Shown: one piece after another, positions 1 through 11,105 of the stretch
How the letters are laid out: each line of letters opens with the position of its first letter
How positions within the stretch are numbered: position 1 is the first letter of the stretch
Made by a program: the position numbers and the translations under genes
The notes under the pieces: generated by a model
Told to the model about the DNA's origin: nothing
What the model saw: only the letters and a program-made list of their open reading frames with translations
Databases searched by the model: none
From: Allomyces macrogynus ATCC 38327
Lineage: Eukaryota; Blastocladiomycota; Blastocladiomycetes; Blastocladiales; Blastocladiaceae
Reading direction: 5' to 3'
Assembly (NCBI GenBank): GCA_000151295.1
Contig: GG745341.1
Span: 282,494 to 346,493, forward strand
Length of the DNA stretch: 64,000 nt

Positions 1-514
1 CTGCGGCCGCCAGCGTCGATTCACGCCGTCTCGGCCTGCAGACGACCGCGACGCGCCAAGTACGGCGACGACAACGACGACGACGCTTTGGCGACGCGCG
101 CCATCGGTGGCGATGGCGTGCCGTCTCCCAGCTCGTACCGAATAGGCCACGGTGACCACTGCATCGCCCACGCCAGGCGCGACCGACGAGCCGTTCTTCC
201 TCGACTCGGCGGCCTACTTTGCGGGCGATCCGTATGCCACTACAGGCGCGCCGCAAGCCCCTACCGAAACGCCGGCGTTGCCGTCGCCACCATCGTCGCA
301 ACGCGCGGCGACAACCAAGAAGCGGGCGCGTGTGGAGCTAACAGAGGGACGTGGGGACGCAGACACGGGCAACGCGTCTCACACCGCGCGCGGGAAACGG
401 CCCCGCCGCGCAGCGACCGCGCGCACAACGACATCGCAGCCGGTCCTCACGGCCAGTGTGTTTCACGACAAAGACGACGGGCTTGCTCTCTTGTCTGGCG
501 GCACGCAGCCATGA
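1..514 (+). CDS. 3' end of an unrecognised gene (5' end outside window)
   Basis: The open frame ending at 512-514 encodes a low-complexity Ala/Thr/Arg-rich tail with a basic stretch (KKRARVEL) that could be a nuclear localisation signal. This frame has no ATG after its upstream stop at about 140, so it is read as a last exon. A different frame before about 140 has a coding-like acidic stretch (KYGDDNDDD), so an intron or an indel probably separates the two, but I could not fix a junction. No domain is recognised. It could be the C-terminus of a nuclear protein; the evidence for function is weak. Confidence 0.35.
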
Positions 515-1274
515 TTGGGTAATAAAGCCAGCAACAGATCAGGTCCTCAAAAACCGTGGTAATAAACTTGGGCTCCACACGACAGTTCAGATAGAGCTAA
601 TACATTTGTAGTTTACGTCTCATCCTCGGACCAGGAGCAAGAAAGAAAGACAGCAACGAGAAATGTCCCGTCCCGGCACAACGCAGTCCCCGCTTGAAGA
701 TGGAAAAAACGTTGTTTTAGGGAAGGAAGCCACCGCGGCGGCCAGAGGTCCCAACCTCCTTAGCAGCCGCCGTCAGCGTCGGATCGTCTGACCCGTCATC
801 ATAGCCCACGCCGCCCTTGGTGTGGCGGAAAGGGGGGTAAGACGGGAGTGGTGGGTCGCGACGGCCGGGGCGGACGAGGTTGTTGGGATGGCCAGGTGCA
901 GCCACGTGCGCGGTTGCCGCAGGGCAACAGCCGTCTCCACCGCACGCCTGCCAGGCGTGTCGTGCAGGCCGCCGCGGTCACGCGCACTGATCAGCCTGCG
1001 CGCGCGCCGTTCGTTCGTGTGCCTTCACCGTTCCCCCGTGCAACTCGCATTGCCCACCACAGTCGCGCCGTCGCCGTCGTCGTCGCCGTTGAACCTGCCG
1101 TCGTCTTGGATTGATTCGCGTCCGCTGCTGCCGCTGCCCGCACTCGACCCGCTTGGACCAACTGCGCGTCACGTTGCCAGCCTTCTCCACCCACGACCGA
1201 CCACCCGTCGCGCCCTTGTCGTGATCCGACCCGCACCCTCGACCCGCACGAACCCCCCCACCAACACCGCCAAG
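515..1274. other. Intergenic region upstream of CCT3
   Basis: This stretch separates the preceding gene from CCT3 and should hold the CCT3 promoter. It includes a short minus-strand open frame (717-905, extending upstream without an ATG) whose composition (HTKGGVGYDDGSDDP) looks more protein-like than random. I could not connect it to a start codon or a family, so it is not called as a gene. Nothing else is recognised. Confidence 0.4.
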
Positions 1275-3076
1275 ATGATGCAGCAACCGATCATTGTCAT
1301 GAGTGCGTGCCCTGCCGCTCCACGCCGCCATGACGCGCTCCCGGTGCTCACCCGCCCGCCACCACCAACTAGACACGAACCAGCAGCGCGAGAGCGGGCG
1401 CAAGGCGCAAATGTCGAACATTGTCGCCGGCAAGACGGTCGCCGATATTATTCGCACGTGTCTCGGGCCGCAGGCTATGCTCAAGATGCTGCTCGACCCG
1501 ATGGGCGGCATTGTCCTGACCAACGACGGTAACGCCATCCTGCGCGAGTGCGAGGTCGCGCACCCGGCCGCCAAGTCGATGATTGAGCTCGCGCGCACGC
1601 AGGACGAGGAGGTTGGGGATGGAACGACGTCGGTGATCATTCTGGGTCCGTGTTGTGCTGGTCCTTCTTGTGCACGAAGGTAGTGGAGTAATGCGCTGAT
1701 GTGGGCAATTTTCGCACCGTGTAGCCGGCGAGCTCCTGTCCATGGCCGCACCCTTCCTCGAACGCAACATCCACCCGATCGTCATCATTTCCGCTTACAA
1801 GAAGGCGCTCGAGGACGCCTTGGCCACCATCGACCGTATCGCCAAGCCCGTCGACGTGACGAACCGCGCCGAAATGCTGGCGCTGATCAAGTCGACGCTC
1901 GGCACCAAGTTCATTTCGCGGTGGTCCGACCTGATGTGCGGTATGGCGCTCGACGCCGTGCGCACGGTCGCGCAGGACCTTGGCGGGAACAAGGTCGAGG
2001 TCGACATCAAGCGGTACGCGCGCATTGAAAAAGTCCCGGGTGGCGAGATTGAGACGTCGTGCGTGCTCGATGGCGTCATGATCAACAAGGACGTGACGCA
2101 CCCGAAGATGCGCCGGCAGATCACGAACCCGCGGATCGTGTTGCTCGACTGCCCGCTCGAGTACAAGAAGGGCGAGTCGCAAACGAACATTGAGATTTCC
2201 AAGGAGGCCGACTGGAACCGCATTCTTGAAATCGAGGAAGAACAGATCAAGCTGCTCTGTGACCGTATCGCCGCCGTCAAGCCCGACCTGGTGTTCACCG
2301 AAAAGGGCGTGTCCGACTTGGCGCAGCACTACCTGCTCAAGAACAACATCACGACGATTCGCCGCGTGCGCAAGACCGACAACAACCGTATCGCGCGCGC
2401 GACGGGGGCCACGATTGTGAACCGCGTCGAGGACCTCAAGGAGTCGGACGTTGGCACGCGGTGCGGCGAATTCAAGGTCGAGAAGATTGGTGACGAGTAC
2501 TTTACGTTCCTCGTTGGGTGCAAGGACCCCAAGGCCTGCACGATCCTGCTGCGCGGGCCGTCCAAGGACGTGCTCAACGAGATTGACCGTAACTTGCAGG
2601 ACGCCATGGCCGTGGCCCGCAACGTCTACTTTGCCCCGCGCCTGTGCCCCGGTGGCGGTGCTACGGAAATGGCCGTCGCCGTCGCGCTCACGGAGAACGC
2701 CAAGTCGATCGAGGGCGTTGCGGCGTGGCCGTACCGCGCGGTCGCTGACGCGCTCGAGGTTATTCCGCGCACGTTGGTGCAGAACTGCGGTGGCAACGCG
2801 ATCAAGACGCTCACGACGCTGCGTGCCAAGCATGCAGCGGGCACGCCCGGTTCGTCGTCGTTTGGGATTGATGGGATCACGGGCAACGTCGTCGACATGC
2901 AAAAGTACGGTATCTGGGAACCGGCCGCGGTCAAGGTGCAGACGCTCAAGACGGCACTCGAGTCGGCGTGCCTGTTGCTGCGTGTGGATGATATTGTGTC
3001 CGGGTTGTCGAAGAAGGAGACGCGCGCGCCGCAGCAGCAGCAGGCGCCGCCCGAGGATATGGGCCAGGAGATGTAA
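1275..3076 (+). CDS. CCT3: T-complex protein 1 subunit gamma (CCT3 chaperonin)
   Basis: Gamma subunit of the cytosolic TRiC/CCT chaperonin, which folds actin, tubulin and other proteins using ATP. Three exons are predicted: 1275-1302, 1373-1645 and 1725-3076 (introns 70 and 79 bp), giving 550 residues, a normal length for the family. The first exon encodes only nine codons plus one base. Group II chaperonin signatures are visible: LDPMGGIVLTNDGNAIL, the ATP-site motif GDGTTS at about residues 90-95, KTDNNRIARATGA, and PGGGATEMA near residue 408. Similarity to known CCT3 runs end to end, including the C-terminal LLRVDDIVSG and a short Gln-rich tail. An open frame of 421 codons on the opposite strand is a GC-driven shadow. 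Confidence 0.97.
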
Positions 3077-3358
3077 GGTTGAGTTCGGATCGGCTTGGTT
3101 TGTTGCTTGGTTTTAACTTGGCGTTTGCATTTCGGATTTGTGTTGTGGTTGTTTGGCCTTAGGCGCGGTCCACCCTTGGTTTGCTTTTCCCCCAGTTCAC
3201 TTTTGTCACAGTGTTCGCAATGTCAACACGTTGGAATCGGAACATCAACGAGGGGAGGACCAGACAGCAAGGAGCAACAGCGACCAAGCACAAGCCTGTG
3301 GACAAGATCGGTATGGATTCTACAACAACCATGCGCCCCAATTCGACACTTCCTCTCT

Positions 3359-4075
3359 TCACTTGCGCGTGCTCGCGCTGTTGAGCACCTGCGCTTCGAG
3401 CCGGCGCACCTCGCCCTCAAGCCGACGAAACTCTTCCGACTCGCGAGCGATCCGCTCGCACGCGGCCAGGTCCGACTCGGACGTGGCACGCTGCACGCAG
3501 CTGGTCACGGCGGCCGAGTACACTTTAGCCTGGTCGTCGATGCAGTCGGCCAGACACATTTTGTAATCCTACACATTGCCGGTTTCAGTGGAAGTGAGTG
3601 ATCCTGACGTCCCTGAAGACGGCGCGTAAAATCACCAAAAACGCACATAAACCGCCGCCGAACTCGTCCACGTCTCGCTAACCAAGTCCCACATCCCGCG
3701 CGTCGCCGCGTTCAGCTCGCGCCACAGGCCCAACGTCCAGTCTTGATCGTCCTCGCGCCTGCTGGTCGGGCTGCCGCCATCCACCGCGACATCCACATCA
3801 ATCGGCCGCCCGTACTCGTCGCGCACGGTACGCCGCCACGGAATCGAGGCGCGGCGCGTGACTGTCGTGGTCGTGTCGGGCCCGTTGCCGTTAAACTCGC
3901 GCAGGCCGTAGGTGAGCCGCACAAAGTTGCGGCAGGCGGCAATGCATGACGCGCATGATGACGGCTCGTAGGCGGGCCGGTGGGCGGCTTGTTGCCGAAG
4001 TGCGGTGGAGAGGGCTTGCAGCCGGTCGGCGAGCGCGTGCGGGTCGGTGGTCGTGGGTTGGTCGGGGTTGGTCAT
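3359..4075 (-). CDS. Small conserved-looking protein with Cys motifs, function unknown
   Basis: Two exons fit exactly in phase: 3647-4075 and 3359-3568 (intron 78 bp, donor GTGCGT, acceptor TGTAG), giving 212 residues. The N-terminal half carries CASCIAAC and a Trp-rich middle (WTLGLWRELNAATRGMW). The second exon starts DYKMCLADCIDD and ends in a Glu/Arg-rich helix (RIARESEEFRRLEGEV) likely to be a coiled coil. Paired cysteines spaced CxxC/CxxxC may suggest a mitochondrial intermembrane-space or metal-binding protein, but I do not recognise the family. Start at 4075 is chosen because the open frame upstream is low complexity and lacks a coding pattern. The gene is divergent from MCM10. Confidence 0.6.
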
Positions 4076-4470
4076 GGCGGTTGGTGGTGGTGGAGTGCAG
4101 GGTAGGGTTCGGGCGCGATGCGTGGCCTTGGGTGTGCGCGGGTGGCGATCGCTGCGGGTGGAGAAGATGGGCAACTTGCGGGTCGTTGTCGTTCGCGTCG
4201 TTGCAGAAGCCGTTGTGGAAGCGGGCGCGTGGGATGGTGGTCGACGACCTTGGTTGTTGACGTGCCGACCAAACGAACGAACTCGACCGAAACGCGCCTG
4301 CTGCACGGCACGTGGCAAAGGCAGCTGCGTCTCGCATGGAGGCATGTGCTTCGCGTGACAATCGCGTGACGGCCTCCCGCACTGAGGGACGTGAGCAACC
4401 ACCTCGGCCGACGGCGATGACGGCCGGCCACGACGACGCTGCTGCTCGCCACGCTTGCCTCGTCGCCAGC
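4076..4470. promoter_or_regulatory. Shared upstream region between the 4075 gene and MCM10
   Basis: Divergent intergenic region. No clear TATA element is seen. It contains one copy of the recurrent 9-mer GGGTGGAGA (4155). The MCM10 frame stays open upstream of the chosen start, with in-frame ATGs at 4338 and 4417, so part of this region could be coding. Confidence 0.35.
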
Positions 4471-6465
4471 ATGGATTCCAGCACTGCCGCACCTTTGGAA
4501 CCGGCGGAACGCCATGCTCGCGCCAGCCCGCCGCCACCCGCGCAGGAACTTTCAAGTTTGAAGCCTTCAACTGCTTCAACTGCACCCCCACTCCGCGCCG
4601 ACTGGCTGCACCGTAGTCAACCGAAAAACATGTCACCTGCGGGTGGAGAAGCTGCCGCTCCGGCAGCACTGCCTACAGCGCCGGCCTCGGCAGGAGGAGC
4701 AAGGAATCGCGGCCCCGCCCGCGCACGACCCAGCACGACCGCTGCCCCTTCTCGCGACTCTGACAGTATCGACCACGACCTGGTCATTGAAGCCCTGAGC
4801 CAAATTCGGTTCCGGTGCGCCCATCTCTCCCGCCTTCGTCCCTCTCCTGCCCTTCTATTCACCCATATCCCTCCCCCTCATCAGCAAACCCGCGGCCCCG
4901 GCCATTTCCCCCAACTGGACCCGGCACATTTACGGCGCCGACCCCGCGACCATTCTCCGCGCGCCGCCCCGTTCCAATACCTCGACCGACACGCTCGGGC
5001 TCGAAACTACACGGCCCAGGGGCATCACCTACCACGCGTTGCACGACCTGCCGCGCGCGAACCGCGGAGCTGGGAAACCCACACCGCTCATGGGCGTGAT
5101 TTCAGTGGGCGTCGTGACGCGTGTGGATAAGCGCGCCGATGGCCCGTTTGCCGCGGTCCTTCAGATGCTCGCGCCGGGCGCGAGCGAGGCGCTGGTGTTG
5201 GCGTTTATTGTGCGGAGAAAGGGGGAGCGGAAGAAGAAGACGGCGAAGCCGGACGAGGCGACGACGACGCCGGCTCCTGATACAGAAGAGGGTGCAACAG
5301 AGGGGACAACCGCCGAAGCGACCCCACCGCCGCCGGTGGAGAACGTCGTCGTCGACGAGTACGTCCCCTGGCGCGAAGGCCATGTCGTCGTCGTGCGCAA
5401 CCCGATCCCGCTGAGTGCCCTGCAGGTCCGTTTCATTCCCTCGCACCCTTCCCCAAATCACTTCTTCCCACCCACCCTCCCTTCTCTACCCACACCAGCC
5501 CTCGGCCCCGCCCGCCATCGCCCTACGCGCGACCCACCTCCCAATCCTCGGGCGCACCCCGGACCTGCGGCGGTGCGCGACCCCCTCGTGCCCACGGTCC
5601 ACCTTGCGCCCCAACAATGCGGGCGCCGACGACGCGCACTGCGAAATGCACGAACTCGCGCGTGTCCGTGCGTCGCTCAACCGGCGCATGGAACTGTCCG
5701 GGTCGGCGACGGTACCCATGACCATTGCTGGCGCGCCGTCCGACGCGAAATCTGCGGCCGACCCGATTGCGCGCGCACAGTACTGGTGGGGTGAGCGGGT
5801 GGTTGCGGCAGCCGAGTCACGCCGGGGAGCAGCGGTCGCGACGAGTGCGGCGCGGAAGAAGTTGATCGAGTACGGCGCGCCTTTTTGTTTTTTGTTTTTG
5901 TTTTTGTTTTTGTATTTTTGGTTTTTTTCTGAAAGTCGTGGGATAGTGACTGACACGGCGCGTGTAGACAGGCCGTGGCCAAGTGCGGCAGCGTCGGCGC
6001 GCAGTACCTGCGGCGGTCGAGGAATATCGCCGAGGAAGGGATGCAAGGTGCGTTTGGTCGCTCAACCTCGTTCACTGAGTGTGGGACTGACCGTGATCGT
6101 GGATTACAGACCCGACGGCGCACGACGAGCGCATGCAGCGCGAAAAGGAACGCGTCGAGGCGACCGTGTCGGCCCTGATGCAAGCGCGCGCGCGGCAGAA
6201 CGGCTTCTTGCGCAAGTCGGCAACAGCAAGCTCGACCAGGACATCAAGTACTGCTTCAGGCTCCACCGAGACTGATTTGGTTGGTGCCGCGCTGCGCCCA
6301 GAAAAGCGTGATGCGTCCGAGGACCCAGAACTGGTGCGCGACCCGAAACGGACGCGCGGACCGGATGACAGCTACGTGGCACCAATCCTGGGCGGAACGG
6401 GTGGAGAAGGTGGCCAAGGTGGCGATGTGTTGATTGATTTGTCGGACTCGGACGACAACGAATAA
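4471..6465 (+). CDS. MCM10: MCM10, DNA replication initiation factor
   Basis: MCM10 acts at replication origins, linking the CMG helicase to DNA polymerase alpha. Five exons are predicted: 4471-4814, 4885-5425, 5499-5869, 5968-6047 and 6110-6465; all junctions keep frame (563 residues). The OB-fold core starts at GVISVGVVTRVD (about residue 185), is interrupted by a KKK/Glu-rich insert, and continues into EGHVVVVRNPIPLSALQ. A CCCH zinc finger follows (LRRCATPSC...CEMH, about 320-345). The third intron has an unusual T-rich tract. The tail holds a helix (ERMQREKERVEATVSAL) and an acidic end (LIDLSDSDDNE). The metazoan C-terminal domain is absent, as in yeast. The start is uncertain: ATGs at 4338, 4417, 4471 and 4630 share the frame. 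Confidence 0.85.
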
Positions 6466-6591
6466 AGACGCGATGTAGCGACGACCAATGGAAAAATCTA
6501 TGTGTCATGCCACCCACAGCCGATGCCCAAACGAGCCCTCAAAACACGCCCGCAATGAATGTCCAAACAAAAAACAAGATCACAACCCGCA

Positions 6592-8730
6592 TCAATCCGC
6601 CGCCTTGCCATCGCGCCGCAACAACTCATCCACCAGCCCATCCAAATCCACCTCGTCGAGGTTGCCATCGGCCATTTCGATCTGGTTCAGGCACAGTCGC
6701 AAGAAATCGTCGTCGTAGGCGTCCTCCCCGTCGCCGCCGTGGCCTTCGCCCAAGTCGGCCAATGCCTCAAACTTGTCCCAGTCGACCGCGTCCATATCGG
6801 CCAGCTCCCGGCGCCGCTCTTCGGCGTCCTCGTCGTGATGGTGACTGCTCTCGTGCGCAGCGCTCCGCGATCCGGGCGGGCGCACCGTCGACAAATCATC
6901 GTCGTCGTCACCCAGGTCACCCACATCCTCGCTCTGCGCGCGGCCCACGGGCAAGACCGCCTTCTCCGCCTCATCCACTTCATTCGGCTCTAAGAACCCA
7001 AACTCGAGCGTCGGCAACGCCGCAAACAGCGCCGCGACCAGCCGGTCATCGTCCTCACCGTCCCCGCCCCCCATCATCCTCTCGGCCGTCCCGTTGACCG
7101 TCGCGGCAATCTTGACCATCGCGTCCCGCGGCGCATCAAACCCGCGCCAATCATTGAGCCGGCACGACATGCGATACTGGAACGCGTGCAGTAACGCATT
7201 CTCGTACCCAAACCGCATCAGACTCAGGGCCGCGGGCACGTGCCGCGTGGGACTGACCAGGTCCAGCGCGAGACGGACGTGCAGCGGCGCTGAACCCGTC
7301 ACGAGGGCGTTCGCGCGGTACCGCGCGATTTCGGGTCGGGTCGGGTCGAGGACCGACGCGGGGCTCGCGTGCGGGGCCGGCACGGGTACGCCGAGAAACA
7401 GTGCGAGTTCGGTCGATTCGATCGGGGTCAGCTGCGCGAGCACGTGTCGCAGGAACGCGGGGAAGTCGCCGATTGGGGAGAGCGGCAGGGATTCGAGTTC
7501 GCGCAACATGAGCGCGAAATCGCCGTGCACGGCTTCGTAGTCGGCCAAAGTCGGGAAAGCTTGCACGAGGAAGTCGGCCATCGCAACGGTCGTGGGTAAG
7601 AGTTCCAGGAACCCGGCGAGGAAGGTAGCAAAACACAGCGGGTTCCAACCGGCGGCGGCGCGCGCGACGGAGCGGAAGTGCGCAACGAGGTCGGTTGGGA
7701 ACGGGGCGGCGAGCGCGTGCGTCGACCGGAACTCGGGCACCGACGGGGCCAGCGAGTGCGGCGCGCCGTGTGCGGCCTGCACGTAGACGGCCGCGGCCAC
7801 TTCGCCGACAAGGACCAGGTCGCTCGGTTTATTCGCGCGCCCGGCGATCCACGCGACCAGCTGCACGTCCTCGTCGGCCTCGATACCACCGGGGGTCCCG
7901 CGAGTCCAATCAAGTAACGCCCTTGCAAACGCCGGCGTCGGGAACGCCGTCCGGAACTGCGGCAGAATCACGGCCGCACACATGTCCGGGTACGCGAGAA
8001 ACGTGGTAACCAAGTTATCGGCACTCGCGAGCACCTCGACGATCTGGTCGGGCGTCCAGTCGTCGTGCGGCGTGTTCAGGACCGAGTAGAGCGCCACGTC
8101 GGCCTCGGCCGCGAATTGGTGGTAGAGCGTCGGGTCGCGATCGTCGTATTCCCAGGTATCGAGCGAGCCCTTGATCAAGACGAGCGCGTCGGCGAGGTCC
8201 TGCAGAAAGGCCGTGACGGCAGGGGTCGAGCCGGTGCACATTTCGACGGGGATGGACGCGCCGAAATCGTCGTCGCCGGTCGGGTCGTGCGCGGGGGTGC
8301 CAAAGAAATGGCCCTCGTCGTCGTCTTCGGTAGAGCGCCGTGGCGGCGGGGTCGACGGCGCCGAATACGCTTCCACGGCGTGTGCAAATTGCACGCGCGC
8401 GGGCGGCGCCAATGGCGACGACGGGTCAACATTCTCGCTTTCATCCTCGGCTTCCACCACCCGAGACGGCGTCGCGGGCTCCCTCACGGGCGTCGCATCA
8501 GCGTCAGAGGCCTGTGACCGAGCTGCGGCGTACTCGGACGCCTTGGGCGTCCTGTCGGGCGAGGTCGCATATAAAGTCGACCGGGGCGTGCTTGGGTTCT
8601 GAAGGCGGCGTACGGCCGACGGACTGGTCGGGCTGCCAACAATGTCGGATGCGGCGCTCGAAGTCGACCCGCGGCGGCGATGGTCGATGCTCGTACGGCG
8701 CCGGCGGCGCTCTTGAACGTGCGCCGCCAT
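6592..8730 (-). CDS. Large acidic protein of unknown function
   Basis: A single exon of 712 codons. The N-terminus is basic and Ser/Thr-rich with many SP/TP sites (RRRRRTSIDHRRRGSTSS, STPRSTLYATSPDRTPK), consistent with phosphorylation by proline-directed kinases. The middle (about 150-520) is hydrophobic and helical, resembling an alpha-solenoid without recognisable repeats. The C-terminal 150 residues are strongly acidic (DLGDDDDDLS, GDGEDAYDDDF). The ATG at 8730 is the first Met in frame; the frame upstream is open only through a TTG. I do not recognise the family. The charge pattern suggests a nuclear or cell-cycle-regulated protein, which is inference. Confidence 0.7.
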   Translation of the reverse strand: MAAHVQERRRRRTSIDHRRRGSTSSAASDIVGSPTSPSAVRRLQNPSTPRSTLYATSPDRTPKASEYAAARSQASDADATPVREPATPSRVVEAEDESENVDPSSPLAPPARVQFAHAVEAYSAPSTPPPRRSTEDDDEGHFFGTPAHDPTGDDDFGASIPVEMCTGSTPAVTAFLQDLADALVLIKGSLDTWEYDDRDPTLYHQFAAEADVALYSVLNTPHDDWTPDQIVEVLASADNLVTTFLAYPDMCAAVILPQFRTAFPTPAFARALLDWTRGTPGGIEADEDVQLVAWIAGRANKPSDLVLVGEVAAAVYVQAAHGAPHSLAPSVPEFRSTHALAAPFPTDLVAHFRSVARAAAGWNPLCFATFLAGFLELLPTTVAMADFLVQAFPTLADYEAVHGDFALMLRELESLPLSPIGDFPAFLRHVLAQLTPIESTELALFLGVPVPAPHASPASVLDPTRPEIARYRANALVTGSAPLHVRLALDLVSPTRHVPAALSLMRFGYENALLHAFQYRMSCRLNDWRGFDAPRDAMVKIAATVNGTAERMMGGGDGEDDDRLVAALFAALPTLEFGFLEPNEVDEAEKAVLPVGRAQSEDVGDLGDDDDDLSTVRPPGSRSAAHESSHHHDEDAEERRRELADMDAVDWDKFEALADLGEGHGGDGEDAYDDDFLRLCLNQIEMADGNLDEVDLDGLVDELLRRDGKAAD

Positions 8731-9062
8731 GGTGGAGAGTGTTGTGCGGGTGCCGTGCGGGGATTTGGACCGTGTGGGAGGGGACGACTGGTGCGGGGAC
8801 GAAGAAAAATGGGTGGGCGACAAATGCTGGAGGATGTTATTGGCGCATTTGTCTGCCCTCCTCTTGCGGCTCCGTGAACGCTACCACGAAACGACAGCCC
8901 GAAGCAACCAAAAGACGGCCAAAACGCCAATAATAAACAGTGGACTGATGTATAAATAACGCAGAAGGCCACGTAGACTAGGCAGAAATTAACACTCCGG
9001 GCACACAAACGAAGAGAGAGAGGAAACGGGCAGAGGGGCAGAGGGACCAAGAGACGGCAAGC
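8731..9062. other. Intergenic region between the 8730 gene and NOP58 3' end
   Basis: Both neighbours are on the minus strand, so this holds the promoter of the 712-codon gene and the NOP58 3' UTR. An AT-rich patch at 8930-8960 contains TATTTATAC on the minus strand, a possible TATA-like element about 220 bases upstream of the ATG. Confidence 0.35.
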
Positions 9063-10592
9063 TTACGCCTTGGACTTCTTCTCCTTCTTCTCCTTCTTGT
9101 CCTTCTTCTCCTTCTTTTCCTTCTTTTCCTTCTTGGCCTTCTTGTCGCTCGAGTCGTCCTCGGCGGGCACATCCTCGGTCTTGCGCTTCTTCTCGGGCGC
9201 GGCCGCGGGCGTGTCGGCCATCTCCTCGTCCTCGTCGAGCTTGCGCTTGTTCTTGTGACCGGCAGCGGGCACAAAGTCGTTGGCCGGGTTGAACGACCGC
9301 GGCGCCTGCTTGGGCTTCTCGTACTTGCCCTGCTTCTTGCCAAACCCTGCGCCCGAAACGCGGCCGGTGCCACGCGCCTCCAAGTCGCGCAGCCGCTTCT
9401 CAACGTAGACACGCGCCTCGAGACCAACCTGCGCCGACGGCGTCGCGTCCTCGGCGAGCGCATCGACACGAATCGACAGCGAAGCCTTGGCCGCGAGCGC
9501 GCGCGCAATCTTGCCCTTGTTCTTCCCCTGCGCCTGGCCGACGAGACCAGCGTGGTAGAGCAGACCGTACTTGGGCGTGTCCTTCTTAGCCTTGAGCGCG
9601 CGGAAGAGCGCCTTCTCGGCACCGAGAATCTGCACGGTCGACGCCGGGTGCTTGGCGAGGGTCATGAGCGAACCGGCGTGCGCAATCAGGCGCGCACCGA
9701 CGAGCTCGCCAACGAGCGCCGTCAAGTTGGGCGCAATTGCCTGCATGCGCGACGTCAGGTAGGCGTAGAGCTGCGCGCGGTAGGCGTGCAGGTGAATCAC
9801 TTGGTCGCAGAGCGCGCGAATGTTGAGCAAGTCCTCGTCGGAGATTTCCGTGCCCATCGAGATTTCGGCGGCCTCCTTGACTTCCTGCTCGAGTTCCTCG
9901 GGCAGGATCGACGACAGGTCGGTCGACTCGGCGTTGGAACGGAACCCCATGGCGGCGACGATCTTGGAGTAGGCGACATTGTCGACAATGATCTTGGCCA
10001 TTTCGGGGAAGTGCCACCCGTACCATTCCTTGACGCGCATCGCGTAGGTGTTGAGTTCCTTGTCGAGGTCGTCGAGCAGACCGACCGCCTGCACAATCAT
10101 CGTGTCGACCTTGTCGGGCGAGAACTTGAGCTTGTACCGCGACAGCGAGTGCGAGAGACCGAGCGCCATGTTGGCCATGTCCTTGGCGGGCAGGCCCTGG
10201 ATCAGGGCCTCGAGCTGGCCACGAATCCCACGGAAGAGCTCGTTCACGGTTGCGTTCACTGGCATGACCGAGATGCCGAGCTTCTTGGAGACGGCCGACG
10301 CGAGCTTGGCATCGGCAATGGCCAGCGTGTCGGCGAGCTTGGCATCGACGACTTCGGTCTGCAAAAAGTTCTTGAGCGCCTTGGAGATCTTGCCCTCGAT
10401 GAGCGCTGTGGCCGAGGCCAGGGCATCGGCCGTGTTCTCAAACTTGGCAAAGGCCGCGAGCTTGGCATTCTTGGCCGCATCCTCGGGCGTCGCAAAGTGC
10501 GAGGCAATGTCGTCGGGGTTGGCGAGCTTGGAGTCGTCGAGCACGCGGAAGAGCGCGTGGCCCGCGGGCGTTTCAAAGAGCACGAGAACCAT
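9063..10592 (-). CDS. NOP58: NOP58, box C/D snoRNP core protein
   Basis: NOP58 is a core protein of box C/D snoRNPs that guide 2'-O-methylation of rRNA in the nucleolus. The 509-codon single exon begins MVLVLFETPAGHALFRVLDD, the typical NOP5NT start, then a helical coiled-coil and the Nop domain with the signature GAEKALFRALKAKKDTPKYG and GLLYHAGLVGQA. The C-terminus has the family's Lys-rich tail, here nine or so KKE/KKD repeats ending KKSKA. NOP58 is preferred over NOP56 because of the N-terminal motif and the KKE/D tail. It is divergent from MLH1. Confidence 0.95.
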   Translation of the reverse strand: MVLVLFETPAGHALFRVLDDSKLANPDDIASHFATPEDAAKNAKLAAFAKFENTADALASATALIEGKISKALKNFLQTEVVDAKLADTLAIADAKLASAVSKKLGISVMPVNATVNELFRGIRGQLEALIQGLPAKDMANMALGLSHSLSRYKLKFSPDKVDTMIVQAVGLLDDLDKELNTYAMRVKEWYGWHFPEMAKIIVDNVAYSKIVAAMGFRSNAESTDLSSILPEELEQEVKEAAEISMGTEISDEDLLNIRALCDQVIHLHAYRAQLYAYLTSRMQAIAPNLTALVGELVGARLIAHAGSLMTLAKHPASTVQILGAEKALFRALKAKKDTPKYGLLYHAGLVGQAQGKNKGKIARALAAKASLSIRVDALAEDATPSAQVGLEARVYVEKRLRDLEARGTGRVSGAGFGKKQGKYEKPKQAPRSFNPANDFVPAAGHKNKRKLDEDEEMADTPAAAPEKKRKTEDVPAEDDSSDKKAKKEKKEKKEKKDKKEKKEKKSKA

Positions 10593-11105
10593 GGTGAGCG
10601 AATGGAGCGAGTCCGGCACAGACGCAGGCAAGCGGGGTAACGAGCGTGGGGCCAACAGGACGGGTCAGGGGGAAAGGATTGCTGAGTGGTTGGTTGCTGG
10701 TGCTCTGCCGTGCTGGCGCGGCTGGTGCCGTGTGGGGAGAACGAGGCAAAGGAACAGTGCGTCCTCTCCAGGCTGATCGCGATGGGCATGACGGGATCGT
10801 CAGCCGCTCGGTTGCTTGCAGCAACTGCTCCGAGCAGACAGTCCACGTCATTCCTCCTCCTCGACTCACTGGTCCCTCTCCTGCCCAACTGCCACGTTCG
10901 ACAGCCGCGCTCGTGCCACCAGCTCTGCGCCATCGCCACGACTGCGACAACGACGGCTGCCATCAACCTGCAATCGCCCATGAGACCGCCACCAAGCGCG
11001 CCCGCGACCGTGCCCGCCTCGCCAGCACCGACCGCTACCACGACGATGACTGCAGCACCGAATCCGACTCCGCCGGCAGGTACCGCCGCCACCACGCCCG
11101 CCGCC
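10593..11105. promoter_or_regulatory. Bidirectional promoter region NOP58 / MLH1
   Basis: The two genes are head to head with about 510 bases between chosen starts. The MLH1 frame is open upstream to an ATG at 10980 that would add 42 Pro/Ala/Thr-rich residues; I prefer the 11106 ATG because family similarity starts a few codons later. No defined motif is identified. Confidence 0.5.

Noticed and set aside
1637..2902. 421-codon minus-strand open frame opposite CCT3
   Set aside because: CCT3 is conserved end to end on the plus strand; long antisense frames are expected at this GC content.
9255..10640. 461-codon plus-strand open frame opposite NOP58
   Set aside because: Shadow of NOP58; low-complexity Arg/Glu/Gly-rich translation with no motifs.
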